Made by a program: the position numbers and the translations under genes
Origin: an uncultured Eubacteriales bacterium
Lineage (GTDB): Bacteria > Bacillota > Clostridia > Peptostreptococcales > Anaerovoracaceae
DNA: 64,000 nucleotides
NCBI GenBank assembly: GCA_900547295.1
Contig: URGK01000003.1
Span: forward strand, 8,611-72,610
Direction of reading: 5' to 3'
In this document: positions 8,001-17,133 of the stretch, in pieces
Layout of the letters: the number at the start of each line of letters is the position of its first letter
Position numbering within the stretch: position 1 is the first letter of the stretch
Notes under the pieces: model-generated
The model's database searches: none
The model's input: only the letters and a program-made list of their open reading frames with translations
Told to the model about the DNA's origin: nothing

Positions 8001-11000
8001 ACTTAAAAAGATAATGATAATCGGTTCCGGTCCTATAGTCGTAGGACAGGCAGCCGAGTTTGACTATGCGGGCACACAGGCCTGCAAGGCAATCAAAGAA
8101 GAAGGAATTAAAACCATACTTGTCAACAGCAACCCTGCCACGATAATGACTGACACCGATATTGCAGACAAGGTATACATAGAGCCGCTGACAGCAGAGG
8201 CTGTAAGCAGCATAATCGAAAAAGAGCAGCCTGACGGATTTCTTGCAGGCTTCGGAGGACAGACGGGACTTAATCTTGCGATGGAGCTTGAAGCTGCCGG
8301 AGTATTTGCAAAATACGGCGTGAAGCTTCTCGGAGTAAACAGGGACAGCATCAAAAAGGCAGAGGACAGAGAAGCTTTCAAAGAGCTGATGCTTGAGATA
8401 GGAGAGCCTGTTCCGCCAAGCACCATAGCGACTCATATGGAGGAATGCTATGAATTCGTAAAACAGGTGGGCTATCCCGTAATTATAAGGCCGGCATACA
8501 CACTGGGCGGTACCGGCGGCGGCATTGCCGCCAATGAAGAGGAGCTCGACCTGCTGGCAAAGCGCGGAATGGAAAACAGCGCGATAGGTCAGATACTCCT
8601 TGAGAAGTCAGTTGCAGGCTGGAAAGAAATCGAATATGAGGTAATGCGTGATGCCAAAGACAACTGCATAATCGTGTGCAGTATGGAAAATATAGACCCT
8701 GTAGGCATACATACAGGCGACAGCATAGTAGTTGCGCCGGTGCAGACCCTGAGAGACAGAGAGCATCAGATGCTGAGAAGCTCCGCGCTGAAGATAATCA
8801 AGAGCCTTGGCATAGAGGGCGGCTGCAATGTGCAGTTTGCGCTTAACGGAGATACAGGAGAATACATTGTAATAGAGGTAAACCCTCGTGTAAGCAGGTC
8901 ATCAGCCCTTGCCTCAAAGGCCGCAGGCTACCCTATAGCAAAGCTGGCTGCCAAAATAGCGCTGGGCTATTCACTTGACGAGCTTTCAAACTATGTAACC
9001 GGAACAACCAGCGCATGCTTTGAGCCTGCTTTAGACTACTGCGTTGTGAAATTCCCGAAGTTTCCGTTTGATAAATTCAGAACTTCGCTTCGGACTTTAG
9101 GCACGCAGATGCAGGCTACAGGCGAGGTTATGGCAATATGCAGGACCTTTGAGAGCGCGCTTCTCAAGGCGGTTACATCTCTTGAGGTCAAGTGTGACGG
9201 ACTCAGAAATCCATATATAGACGGACTTAATGATGAAGAACTGGTTGCAAAGCTCAAACGAGCTGATGACGAAAGACTCTTTGCCATTGCGGAGATTTAC
9301 AGAAGAAATATATTTACAGTAGAGCAGCTGTTTGAGATAACGGGAATTGACCCGTGGTTCCTGAATAAGATAAAGAACATAACAGATATGGAGGAAACCC
9401 TCAAGTCGCAGCGTCTGACAGCGCAGCTTCTCAGAGAAGCCGAAACCATGGGATTTACCGAAAACGAAATTATGGAGCTTTCGGGAGTCGAAAGCTCCAT
9501 ATCTGACATGAGAATATATCACGATATATTCCCTGTCTACAAAATGGTAGATACCTGCGGCGGTGAATTTGAAGCGCTGACTCCGTACTATTACTCAACC
9601 TATGACGATGAGGACGAGGTTATATATGACGGCAATGACAAAATCCTTGTAGTCGGATCGGGTCCTATCCGTATAGGTCAGGGCATAGAATTTGACTACA
9701 GCTGTGTTCATGGCGCGTGGGCAATAAACAGGCTGGGTTATGAGTCCATAATGATAAACAACAACCCTGAAACCGTAAGTACCGACTTTGACACATCCGA
9801 CAGACTGTATTTTGAGGCATTGCATGTAGACGATGTGATGAACGTTATCAAAAAAGAGCGCCCTATGGGAGTAATTCTCCAGTTCGGCGGCCAGACCTCG
9901 CTTAACATAACAGAGGACTTATACAACAGAAGCATAAATATACTGGGAACGGAATTTCAGTATATCGATATGGCAGAGGACAGAGAGAAATTCTCAGAGC
10001 TTCTTAATGAGCTTGACATTCCTACGCCTGACGGCTATGCTGTAACCACAGAGGAGGAAGCTTTTACGGCTGTGGCGAAGCTAAAATATCCTGTAATGGT
10101 AAGGCCGTCATATGTAATAGGAGGCAGAGCAATGCAGGTTGTATACAGCGACGAGGAGCTGCTAAAATATCTCAAGGAAGCTGTATCGCTTTCAGAGGAG
10201 CACCCTGTGCTGGTGGACAAATACATACAGGGCAAGGAAATGGAGATAGATGCCATAGGTGACGGTGAGGACATCCTTATACCGGGTATAATGGAGCATG
10301 TTGAAAGAACCGGAGTACATTCCGGCGACAGCATTTCGGTATATCCGCCTTATTCACTGCCCGAAAAGATAAAAGAAAAAATCATAGATTATACGATGAA
10401 AATCTCAAAGGCTCTGCATATAGTGGGTCTTGTGAATATTCAGTATGCGACAGACGGTGAAGAGGTTTATGTAATAGAGGTTAATCCGAGAGCCTCAAGA
10501 ACAGTTCCTATTCTGAGCAAGGTTACGGGAGTTCCTATGATAGAACTGGCTGTAAAGGCGATGCTTGGGACAAAGCTTAAGGATACAGAGTACGGCACGG
10601 GAGTATACAAAGAGGCTTCCAAATATGCAGTTAAGGTTCCGGTATTTTCGGGAGCAAAGCTCATAAACACCGATATTGCGCTGGGACCTGAAATGAAATC
10701 CACAGGAGAGGCGCTTGGTATAGACAGCGATCTTCACAGGGCATTTCTCAAAGGCTTTGAGGGAGCAAACATACCTGTACCTCAGGCAGGAGGCGTATAC
10801 GTTTCGGTTAAAGATGCCGACAAGAATGAATTTACCGCAGAAGTAATCAAAAAATACAGCGCGGCAGGCTTTAAGATTATGGCATCCGAGGGTACAGGCG
10901 AATTTCTTGCAGGCTGCGGCATAGATGTTAAAATACTTGCGCCTGAGGAAGCTGAGAAGCTGGCAGGAAAGGATATAAATATACTGATTAATGTGGCTAA

Positions 11001-11157
11001 TGTAGGCAACAGAAAAGGCACAGAGGGACTGTCGCTCAGAAGAAAGGCAATAGAAAAAGGCATTGCAGTTCTCACCTGTATGGATACGGCAGCTGTGTTC
11101 CTTGACGTAATCAAACTGAAACGCGAGGGCATGCAGCTTGAATATGAAGCAATCTAA
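7984..11157 (+). CDS. carB: Carbamoyl-phosphate synthase large subunit
   Basis: Makes carbamoyl phosphate from bicarbonate, ammonia and two ATP. The 1,057 residues contain two homologous ATP-grasp halves: the first opens with KIMIIGSGPIVVGQAAEFDYAG, the second with KILVVGSGPIRIGQGIEFDY near residue 555. An oligomerisation segment lies between them, and a C-terminal MGS-like allosteric domain starts around residue 935. Overlaps carA by 17 bp and is followed directly by a terminator. Both halves are intact. Confidence 0.96.
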   Translation: MPKDSKLKKIMIIGSGPIVVGQAAEFDYAGTQACKAIKEEGIKTILVNSNPATIMTDTDIADKVYIEPLTAEAVSSIIEKEQPDGFLAGFGGQTGLNLAMELEAAGVFAKYGVKLLGVNRDSIKKAEDREAFKELMLEIGEPVPPSTIATHMEECYEFVKQVGYPVIIRPAYTLGGTGGGIAANEEELDLLAKRGMENSAIGQILLEKSVAGWKEIEYEVMRDAKDNCIIVCSMENIDPVGIHTGDSIVVAPVQTLRDREHQMLRSSALKIIKSLGIEGGCNVQFALNGDTGEYIVIEVNPRVSRSSALASKAAGYPIAKLAAKIALGYSLDELSNYVTGTTSACFEPALDYCVVKFPKFPFDKFRTSLRTLGTQMQATGEVMAICRTFESALLKAVTSLEVKCDGLRNPYIDGLNDEELVAKLKRADDERLFAIAEIYRRNIFTVEQLFEITGIDPWFLNKIKNITDMEETLKSQRLTAQLLREAETMGFTENEIMELSGVESSISDMRIYHDIFPVYKMVDTCGGEFEALTPYYYSTYDDEDEVIYDGNDKILVVGSGPIRIGQGIEFDYSCVHGAWAINRLGYESIMINNNPETVSTDFDTSDRLYFEALHVDDVMNVIKKERPMGVILQFGGQTSLNITEDLYNRSINILGTEFQYIDMAEDREKFSELLNELDIPTPDGYAVTTEEEAFTAVAKLKYPVMVRPSYVIGGRAMQVVYSDEELLKYLKEAVSLSEEHPVLVDKYIQGKEMEIDAIGDGEDILIPGIMEHVERTGVHSGDSISVYPPYSLPEKIKEKIIDYTMKISKALHIVGLVNIQYATDGEEVYVIEVNPRASRTVPILSKVTGVPMIELAVKAMLGTKLKDTEYGTGVYKEASKYAVKVPVFSGAKLINTDIALGPEMKSTGEALGIDSDLHRAFLKGFEGANIPVPQAGGVYVSVKDADKNEFTAEVIKKYSAAGFKIMASEGTGEFLAGCGIDVKILAPEEAEKLAGKDINILINVANVGNRKGTEGLSLRRKAIEKGIAVLTCMDTAAVFLDVIKLKREGMQLEYEAI

Positions 11158-11181
11158 AGAATATGCAAAGACTTGTATTTT

Positions 11182-11207
11182 ACCGCTGTCATATGACAGC
11201 GGTTTTT
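11182..11207 (+). terminator. Terminator after carB
   Basis: Perfect stem ACCGCTGTC/GACAGCGGT with an ATAT loop, followed by a short T run. Confidence 0.85.
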
Positions 11208-11368
11208 GCAGGAGCGCAGAGAATCTTCGCTGCATTAAGTATCATAAAATTTTTCAAAAATTTAAATTGCCTATTGAAAAAAGAAACCGTATATGGTAGA
11301 CTTTCTTTGCTTGGCTAACAACAGGTGCCGTATATAATAGTATGTGCGGCATATATTTCAAAGAACAA

Positions 11369-11384
11369 GTTAGCAACTGCTAAC
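11369..11384 (+). promoter_or_regulatory. Palindrome GTTAGC-N4-GCTAAC, copy 1
   Basis: GTTAGCAACTGCTAAC, a perfect 6-bp dyad with a 4-bp centre. It resembles binding sites of DtxR-type metalloregulators only in general character; the binding protein is unknown. Confidence 0.6.
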
Positions 11385-11515
11385 TCAAAGCTTCCGCTTT
11401 ATTCCATTGAAATAGAAAGATGAGTAAGAAACAGGCGGGAGATAAAAGCAGGAATAACGGGAACCTTTAATGTCGTATCATGGTTATTTAGTGCGGCATT
11501 AAATTCTAATCAAGG

Positions 11516-11531
11516 GTTAGCTTATGCTAAC
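11516..11531 (+). promoter_or_regulatory. Palindrome GTTAGC-N4-GCTAAC, copy 2
   Basis: GTTAGCTTATGCTAAC, 147 bp after copy 1, with a TAGTGCGGCATTAA stretch upstream. Confidence 0.6.
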
Positions 11532-11658
11532 TAAAATTACAGACTTATTTATTTGTAGTAAATGCGGGTTTAAATAAGCGCGGTGAGAGGAAAATAACTG
11601 GATAAACGTAGGATGCTGTAGAAGATTTATATAGTGCAGCATTAATTTTTAAGAATGA

Positions 11659-11674
11659 GTTAGCATATGCTAAC
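11659..11674 (+). promoter_or_regulatory. Palindrome GTTAGC-N4-GCTAAC, copy 3
   Basis: GTTAGCATATGCTAAC, 143 bp after copy 2 and 118 bp before the start codon of the surface protein. Confidence 0.6.
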
Positions 11675-11791
11675 TAACAGGTTTGTTCTTTCTATACTGC
11701 TTTGGGGTGTTGTCAGGCGGAGGCTATAAACACAGGAAGGAGGCTAATAATTTAAAAGGTAAATTACTGATTAAGAAAGGATTTTTTGAAT

Positions 11792-14700
11792 ATGAAGAAG
11801 AAAATATTGTCTATACTTCTGATGATGGCAATGATAGTTTCGATGTTTCCCGCATCGGCATTTGCAGTCACAGTAGACAAATCATATATGCCGGGAACAT
11901 ATACCGGTGAAGCTATAGGATACGATAACGGGAAAGTTACAGTCACAGTCAAGCTTGAAGCTGACAGTGAGGGAAACACTGTAATTTCAGATATTGAAGC
12001 TGACGGCAGCACACAGACTCAGAGTGTCTGGGAAAAGGCAAAAGCTGTTTTAAGTCAGATTAAAGAAAAAAACGGCACTGATGATATCGATACGGTAAGC
12101 GGTGCGACTAAAAGTGTAAATGCCATTAAAGAAGCAACTGAAAAAGCGCTTGCAAAGGCAGCATCAACATTGAGCGGAAGCGGTACAGAAAAAGACCCGT
12201 ATGTTATTGCAAATGCAGGGCAGCTTGCAGCCTTTGCAGCAGCTGTTGACGGCGGTGAAAGCTATGATGGTAAATATGTTGCGCTTGGTGATGATATAGA
12301 TTTATCAGATGTTTCAAGCTGGAACCCTATAGGCGATGAAAGCGGCATTGTTAATATTTTCAACGGCACATTTGACGGCAAAGGTCATACAATAAGTAAA
12401 CTTAAGATAGATGCAAATGTTACTGAGGGAGAAAGCAATTATGGTCTTTTTTCCACACTGGGAAACAAAGCTGTTGTTAAAAGCCTGAATATAACAGATG
12501 CAGCTATTGCTGTTGAAAATACAGGAACTTATGGAACCTCCACAGAAAAAGTGCGCGCGGGAATTATTGCAGGCGAAACGGTTAAAGCAGCAACTTCGGC
12601 GCATAACAGTATAGGTACGCGTATTGACTCGTGCTCAGCAACAGGCAGTGTGTCAGCTGTTTCAACTAAGGATAAAATGACTTTTGCAGGCGGTATTGTC
12701 GGTATGGGGGATATAGGAACTGCGATAACAAACTGCTGGACTGATGCAAGTGTAAGGGCTGTTGCAAATCCTGTAAGCAATAAAAACAGCATGGCAGGAG
12801 GAATAATAGGAAGCAGCGGCAATTATGTAGTTATAGCCAACTGCGCTACATTCGGCGATGTATATGCTGCTTCACCTTCATCTACTAATTTTGGAGGTAT
12901 GGCAGGCGGTATTGTCGGTATGATGGCAGGCAAGCAGTACAATGTATATGCCGCAGGAGATATGACTATAGGAAACGGTGGTATAACGAAGCATTCATGG
13001 GTTGGCGTTCTTGACGGACAGGTTACTTCAAGCGGAATGACTAAAGATTCATCGGGAGATTTTACAATTTATCCTGAGCAGGGAGTATTCCGCCTTGGCG
13101 GATACTATGCAGGCGATGCAGTGCTTAAGGTTGAAATGTATAAAAACAGCGGAGCTGACCTTGACACAGAAACAACTCTGGAGACAGTGGCAGACAGAGG
13201 ATCTTCATCAACTCTCGGTTCGCTTGACAAGGCAATGATTTCAACAGCAAAGACAAAAGCCGAAATGGCAGAAGCGGCATTTGCTGAAACTCTCAACGGC
13301 AATATTAAAGACATAAATAAGATACTTGCAGCATATGAGATAGCGGGAATATCACTGAGAGAATGGAAACTTTCAGGAAACAGAGTACTTCCGACAGGCA
13401 ATGTATGGGTAAGCGGTGAAATAGATGCTTCCATATTCGAATCAGGTGAAGGTACAGAAAGTTCACCGTACATTATAAAGACAGAGGATCAGCTTCGTGC
13501 GTTTGCAGGCTCGCTGAATGACAAAATCGACTATACAGATAAGTTTGTTGCACTCGGAGATGATATTAAGCTTTCAGATGAAGAATGGAAACCTGTAGGC
13601 AGAAGCGACTATCTGTTTAACGGTACATTTGACGGACAGGGACATACAGTTTCAGGAATGACTCTGGGAAGTGCGGAAAAGCCATTTGCGCTTGATAAAG
13701 AGAACCTGTATATAGGTTTCTTCGGAGTGCTGGGACCTCAGTCTGTTGTAAAGAACCTGAACCTTACAGATGTTGCTTTCTATACTACCTTTGGTGCTAC
13801 AGCATATGTAGGCGGTATAGCAGGAGTAATGCAGGGCTCAACAGGCAGGAATGACTTTACCGGCGCTGTTATTGACGGCTGCTCCGTTTCGGGCAACCTT
13901 TCACTTAAAGGCGATAAGGGCAACCAGTTCGTAGGCGGTCTTGTAGGTATGCAGTACAAAGGCGCCATTATAAATTCCGTAGCTAAGGTAAATGCTTCGG
14001 GCGTTGTACTGGCAGGAGACCTGGCTGAAGTAGGCGGCCTTGTAGGTCTTAACAACAGAGGCCTTGTTGCAAACTGCCGGTCAGACAGTACAATCTACGG
14101 CAGCGGCAGCCGTGAAAACGGAAATGAAGGTATGGCGGTTGCAAGTAATCTGGTTGCGTGCAATGCAGGTATGCTTGTTAACTGCTACGGCTCAGGAAAT
14201 GTTACAACTAAAGAACATTCAGTTTATGCCGGAATGGTATCAGGCTGGGTAACAGGCATAGGCAAGAGCTACAACTGCTGGTATAATCTTGACAGCACAA
14301 TGATTGTAGGTGCGGAGACAGATAACCCGCTTACAGTAAATCCTGTAGAGTCAATAGGAACAAAGGTTGCCTCAGGCGTCAACGACGAGGGTGATGCATA
14401 CACAGGCGGTCTTGTAGACAGGATGACAGGATACAATTCAGAAAGCTATAGTGCGCTTGCAGGTGAACTGAATAATACATTTGCAGCGTTCCCTGCTGAT
14501 ATCACAGTTTATGGATTAAAAGCTAATGCTTTAAAGAACTGGGCATATACTGACGGCACTGTTACTTTTGGAGATACCAACGCTGCAGTAAACTATGTAC
14601 AGCCTGATTGTGAAAAGGTAGAAAAACCGGAGCTCAAGCTTAACGACGGTACATGGTACGGCCGCGACAATGACAAAAAATCAGTTGTAAAAATCACAGT

Positions 14701-16639
14701 CAAGGACGGTGAGGTTGCAACAGAGGCTATATCAGGTGCAGAGAGTGGTGAAAGCTTTGATGCTGCAGTAGAAAAAGCGAAATACAAAGCTACATACGGA
14801 GATTTCTCACATTATGAAAAAGCTGATCCAGGCAAATTTGCAGGCGGAAGCGGTACGGCTGAAGACCCGTACAGAATTTCAAATGAAGCGCAGCTTCGCT
14901 ATCTATCATACTCCATCAATGCAGATGTTAACTGGAGCGACACATATTTCGTACAGACTGCGGATATTACTCTGACAGGTGGCGACTGGCAGCCGATAGG
15001 CTGGGCGCTTAACGGCGAAGTAAACGGCAAAAAAACTCAAGTTTGCGCTTATCCGTTCAAAGGAAACTTCGACGGGGGAAACTATACTATCAGAGGCCTT
15101 GCAATCGGCACAGAAACAAATCCGGCAGACCAGATGACCTCAGGACTGTTCGGACTGACTGCAGGCACACTGAATACTAATGAGAAAATTACCGAAAGCG
15201 ACAAGGTTGTTCGCCTTTCAAACATTCATCTTGAAAATATATACATTAATGCGGCGACAAGATACGAAACCTATACAGGCGGTCTTGTGGGAAGCGGACA
15301 GACAGGTATCTTTATTGACAACTGCTCTGTAACAGGAAAAATTAATGCAACTACATCAGAAAGCTTTGCGCGTGCCGGCGGACTTGGAGCAAGCGTGCTG
15401 CGCGGCGCGGTTACAAACAGCTGGGCAGATGTTGATATTAACGCGGTGACAGATACAAACCATGTATATGCCGGCGGACTGTACGGCATGGATAACCGTG
15501 TGACTACAATCAACTGCTATGCCCTCGGAAACGTTAAAGGAAACTCAACCAATAACAACAAGGTGCATATCGGCGGACTTGCAGGTCAGGCAGGCGGTAT
15601 TCATATCAACTGCTATGCGACAGGTGACGTTGTATCACTTAAAACAACTACAGATGTAGGCATATTAAACGGCCGTTCAGGCGGTATCACAATCGACTAT
15701 AACTGCTACTATAACAGTGAAGCGGTTCTCAAGCAGGGAGATACTGTTGTATCACCTGTAAAGGGGATTGGAGTAATAACAACAAACGCTACAGCAGTCA
15801 ATGTTGAGGGCAAAGCCAAGGCAGAAATGTCCGGAAGTGAATTTGCCGCGCTTCTTAACAGCAGCATTACAGACAGCAGTATGAAGAAAATCTTTGCGGC
15901 TGTAGATGAGGCTCTTACAGCGCAGGCAGGTCGTGATTTTGTTCAGCAGAACTATTACGAAGGAAACAAGCTGTCAGGATGGACTGTGAAAAACGGAACA
16001 GTAACCTTTGGTGAAAACCAGTCACAGCCATCACAGCCGTCAGTACCGGCTGTACCACCTGCTTCAGAAGTGCAGAAACCTGAAATAGCGCCGGTAACGG
16101 GCGGAGATGTTAAACTTTCAGAAGACGGTACATCAATAGAAATAACTCCTGCGGCAGGCATGGTATTAGAAAAAGTAACCGTAAACGGTAAAGAAGTTGC
16201 GGTAAAAGACAACAAGGTTACAGGCCTTAAGACAGGAGACAAGGTTGTTGTAACATTTGTCAAGAAGTCACAGACAGGAGAAGAAGAATTCAATAACATC
16301 AAGGATGGTATAAAGAATCTTAAACTGGCTGTCAGCACTGCAAAGAATTCAAAGAAGAACGTTAAGGTCAATGTGAAGATTAAGAACGGCAAGAGCCTGA
16401 TTAAGGATCTCGAATCTAAGGGATATACTGTTAAGTACAAGTTCTATAAGTCAACTAAGAAAGATTCAAAGTACAAGGCTGTTAAAACAAAGAATGCAGG
16501 CTCATATATCAACACTTCAGGCAAAAAGGGCACTAAGTACTACTACAAGGCTAAGGTGCTTGTATATGACGGCAAAACCCTTGCAGCACAGACAGAGCTC
16601 AAGCAGTGCAGCTATGGTGTGAGGACATGGAGTAAATAG
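11792..16639 (+). CDS. Large secreted protein: signal peptide, FMN-binding domain, three GLUG-type modules
   Basis: ATG 11792 is preferred over an upstream TTG because an AGAAAGG site precedes it and a signal peptide follows at once (KKKILSILLMMAMIVSMFPASAFA). Residues about 30-120 form an FMN_bind domain with DTVSGAT at 100-106; in this family ApbE attaches FMN to the final threonine. Three long modules follow, near residues 125, 550 and 1,015. Each starts with a GSGTxxDPY-like motif and continues through a GDDI...W.P(I/V)G...FNGTFDG.GHT pattern, with glycine-rich GGIVG/GGLVG repeats typical of GLUG domains. A degenerate second FMN_bind-like segment lies near residue 935. A Pro/Ser linker, an InlB-like repeat and a basic Lys/Tyr-rich tail end the protein. 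No LPXTG or C-terminal membrane anchor is seen, so attachment is unclear. Likely an extracellular electron-transfer or adhesion protein; the role is inferred. Confidence 0.8.
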   Translation: MKKKILSILLMMAMIVSMFPASAFAVTVDKSYMPGTYTGEAIGYDNGKVTVTVKLEADSEGNTVISDIEADGSTQTQSVWEKAKAVLSQIKEKNGTDDIDTVSGATKSVNAIKEATEKALAKAASTLSGSGTEKDPYVIANAGQLAAFAAAVDGGESYDGKYVALGDDIDLSDVSSWNPIGDESGIVNIFNGTFDGKGHTISKLKIDANVTEGESNYGLFSTLGNKAVVKSLNITDAAIAVENTGTYGTSTEKVRAGIIAGETVKAATSAHNSIGTRIDSCSATGSVSAVSTKDKMTFAGGIVGMGDIGTAITNCWTDASVRAVANPVSNKNSMAGGIIGSSGNYVVIANCATFGDVYAASPSSTNFGGMAGGIVGMMAGKQYNVYAAGDMTIGNGGITKHSWVGVLDGQVTSSGMTKDSSGDFTIYPEQGVFRLGGYYAGDAVLKVEMYKNSGADLDTETTLETVADRGSSSTLGSLDKAMISTAKTKAEMAEAAFAETLNGNIKDINKILAAYEIAGISLREWKLSGNRVLPTGNVWVSGEIDASIFESGEGTESSPYIIKTEDQLRAFAGSLNDKIDYTDKFVALGDDIKLSDEEWKPVGRSDYLFNGTFDGQGHTVSGMTLGSAEKPFALDKENLYIGFFGVLGPQSVVKNLNLTDVAFYTTFGATAYVGGIAGVMQGSTGRNDFTGAVIDGCSVSGNLSLKGDKGNQFVGGLVGMQYKGAIINSVAKVNASGVVLAGDLAEVGGLVGLNNRGLVANCRSDSTIYGSGSRENGNEGMAVASNLVACNAGMLVNCYGSGNVTTKEHSVYAGMVSGWVTGIGKSYNCWYNLDSTMIVGAETDNPLTVNPVESIGTKVASGVNDEGDAYTGGLVDRMTGYNSESYSALAGELNNTFAAFPADITVYGLKANALKNWAYTDGTVTFGDTNAAVNYVQPDCEKVEKPELKLNDGTWYGRDNDKKSVVKITVKDGEVATEAISGAESGESFDAAVEKAKYKATYGDFSHYEKADPGKFAGGSGTAEDPYRISNEAQLRYLSYSINADVNWSDTYFVQTADITLTGGDWQPIGWALNGEVNGKKTQVCAYPFKGNFDGGNYTIRGLAIGTETNPADQMTSGLFGLTAGTLNTNEKITESDKVVRLSNIHLENIYINAATRYETYTGGLVGSGQTGIFIDNCSVTGKINATTSESFARAGGLGASVLRGAVTNSWADVDINAVTDTNHVYAGGLYGMDNRVTTINCYALGNVKGNSTNNNKVHIGGLAGQAGGIHINCYATGDVVSLKTTTDVGILNGRSGGITIDYNCYYNSEAVLKQGDTVVSPVKGIGVITTNATAVNVEGKAKAEMSGSEFAALLNSSITDSSMKKIFAAVDEALTAQAGRDFVQQNYYEGNKLSGWTVKNGTVTFGENQSQPSQPSVPAVPPASEVQKPEIAPVTGGDVKLSEDGTSIEITPAAGMVLEKVTVNGKEVAVKDNKVTGLKTGDKVVVTFVKKSQTGEEEFNNIKDGIKNLKLAVSTAKNSKKNVKVNVKIKNGKSLIKDLESKGYTVKYKFYKSTKKDSKYKAVKTKNAGSYINTSGKKGTKYYYKAKVLVYDGKTLAAQTELKQCSYGVRTWSK

Positions 16640-16775
16640 CGTTGAGGAATACAAGAGGATTGAGCCTGCGTTATAGCATGGTGAAATTATCAGAGAATAC
16701 TTGACATAGAATTTGTATATAATATATAATGTCTATAGGCAAAAGGATATTAGTAACCATACGGATACTAAAAGC

Positions 16776-16812
16776 AAAACCCGACAGATGCTACCTGTCG
16801 GGTTTTATTTTA
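16776..16812. terminator. Bidirectional terminator after the GLUG protein
   Basis: CCCGACAG (16780-16787) and CTGTCGGG (16795-16802) form a stem with T-rich DNA on the right and A-rich DNA on the left. It can end both the surface-protein transcript and the tiny minus-strand unit described next. Confidence 0.85.
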
Positions 16813-16837
16813 TGCTGATTGTTGCCACAGTATCATC

Positions 16838-16876
16838 TTCTATCCAGCCATTTGCAGATATAATGGCTGGATAGAA
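16838..16876. repeat. Perfect 15-bp inverted repeat
   Basis: TTCTATCCAGCCATT (16838-16852) and its exact complement (16862-16876) flank a 9-nt loop. It lies inside the small minus-strand ORF, so its mRNA would fold on itself. There is no T-tract on either side, so it is not a standard terminator. Confidence 0.75.
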
Positions 16877-16902
16877 GAAAATAAGGATATTAGCCAATCC
16901 AT
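16840..16902 (-). CDS. Possible 20-residue peptide ORF
   Basis: ATG at 16902-16900 has a strong GGAGGGAGG ribosome binding site (16911-16919). The peptide starts MDWLISLFSS, hydrophobic and slightly reminiscent of type I toxins or holin-like peptides of Firmicutes. It ends after 20 codons at TAG. A promoter and a terminator fit on the same strand, giving a complete unit of about 170 nt. It may be a toxin, a truncated relic of one, or part of a regulatory RNA. I do not recognise a family with confidence. Confidence 0.3.
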   Translation of the reverse strand: MDWLISLFSSIQPLYLQMAG

Positions 16903-16949
16903 ACAGACACCTCCCTCCTGTTGACAGTATAGGGGGTGACAACAACTAT

Positions 16950-16978
16950 ATTGTAGCATAAAACACAGAGTAAATAAA
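16950..16978 (-). promoter_or_regulatory. Candidate promoter of the tiny ORF
   Basis: On the minus strand, TTTATT and TACAAT with a 17-bp spacer, about 48 bp upstream of the peptide start. Confidence 0.4.
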
Positions 16979-17070
16979 CATAAGTTTGCGAAAATAAGTT
17001 TGAAAAATAAAATCTAGATTATCAGCACAGTGGCGAAAGATGGAACTTGCACCGATTGTAGATACATAGC

Positions 17071-17100
17071 AAAAGAGCCGGCATAATGCCGGACTCTTTG
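17071..17100 (-). terminator. Terminator of argGH
   Basis: On the minus strand AAAGAGTCCGGC pairs with GCCGGCTCTTTT with one mismatch, around an ATTAT loop, ending in T residues. It lies 34 bp after the argH stop. Confidence 0.8.
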
Positions 17101-17133
17101 CAAATAAGAAAGTCTAATGAAATGTGAGAGTGA

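Larger units (their letters stand above)
11208..11791 (+). promoter_or_regulatory. Long 5' regulatory region with three tandem operator units
   Basis: 584 bp without a credible gene before the large surface protein. Three related units repeat at about 145-bp spacing. Each has a TAGTGCGGCATTAA-like stretch (near 11343, 11489 and 11635) followed 15-25 bp later by a GTTAGC-N4-GCTAAC palindrome. The stretches after the palindromes also look loosely related to each other. A small hairpin (AAAGC/GCTTT) follows the first palindrome. This may be three promoter/operators in series, or a duplicated regulatory leader. Confidence 0.55.

Noticed and set aside
11683..11910. Short plus-strand ORF overlapping the GLUG protein start
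   Set aside because: It runs across the regulatory region into the signal-peptide region in another frame, with no family features.
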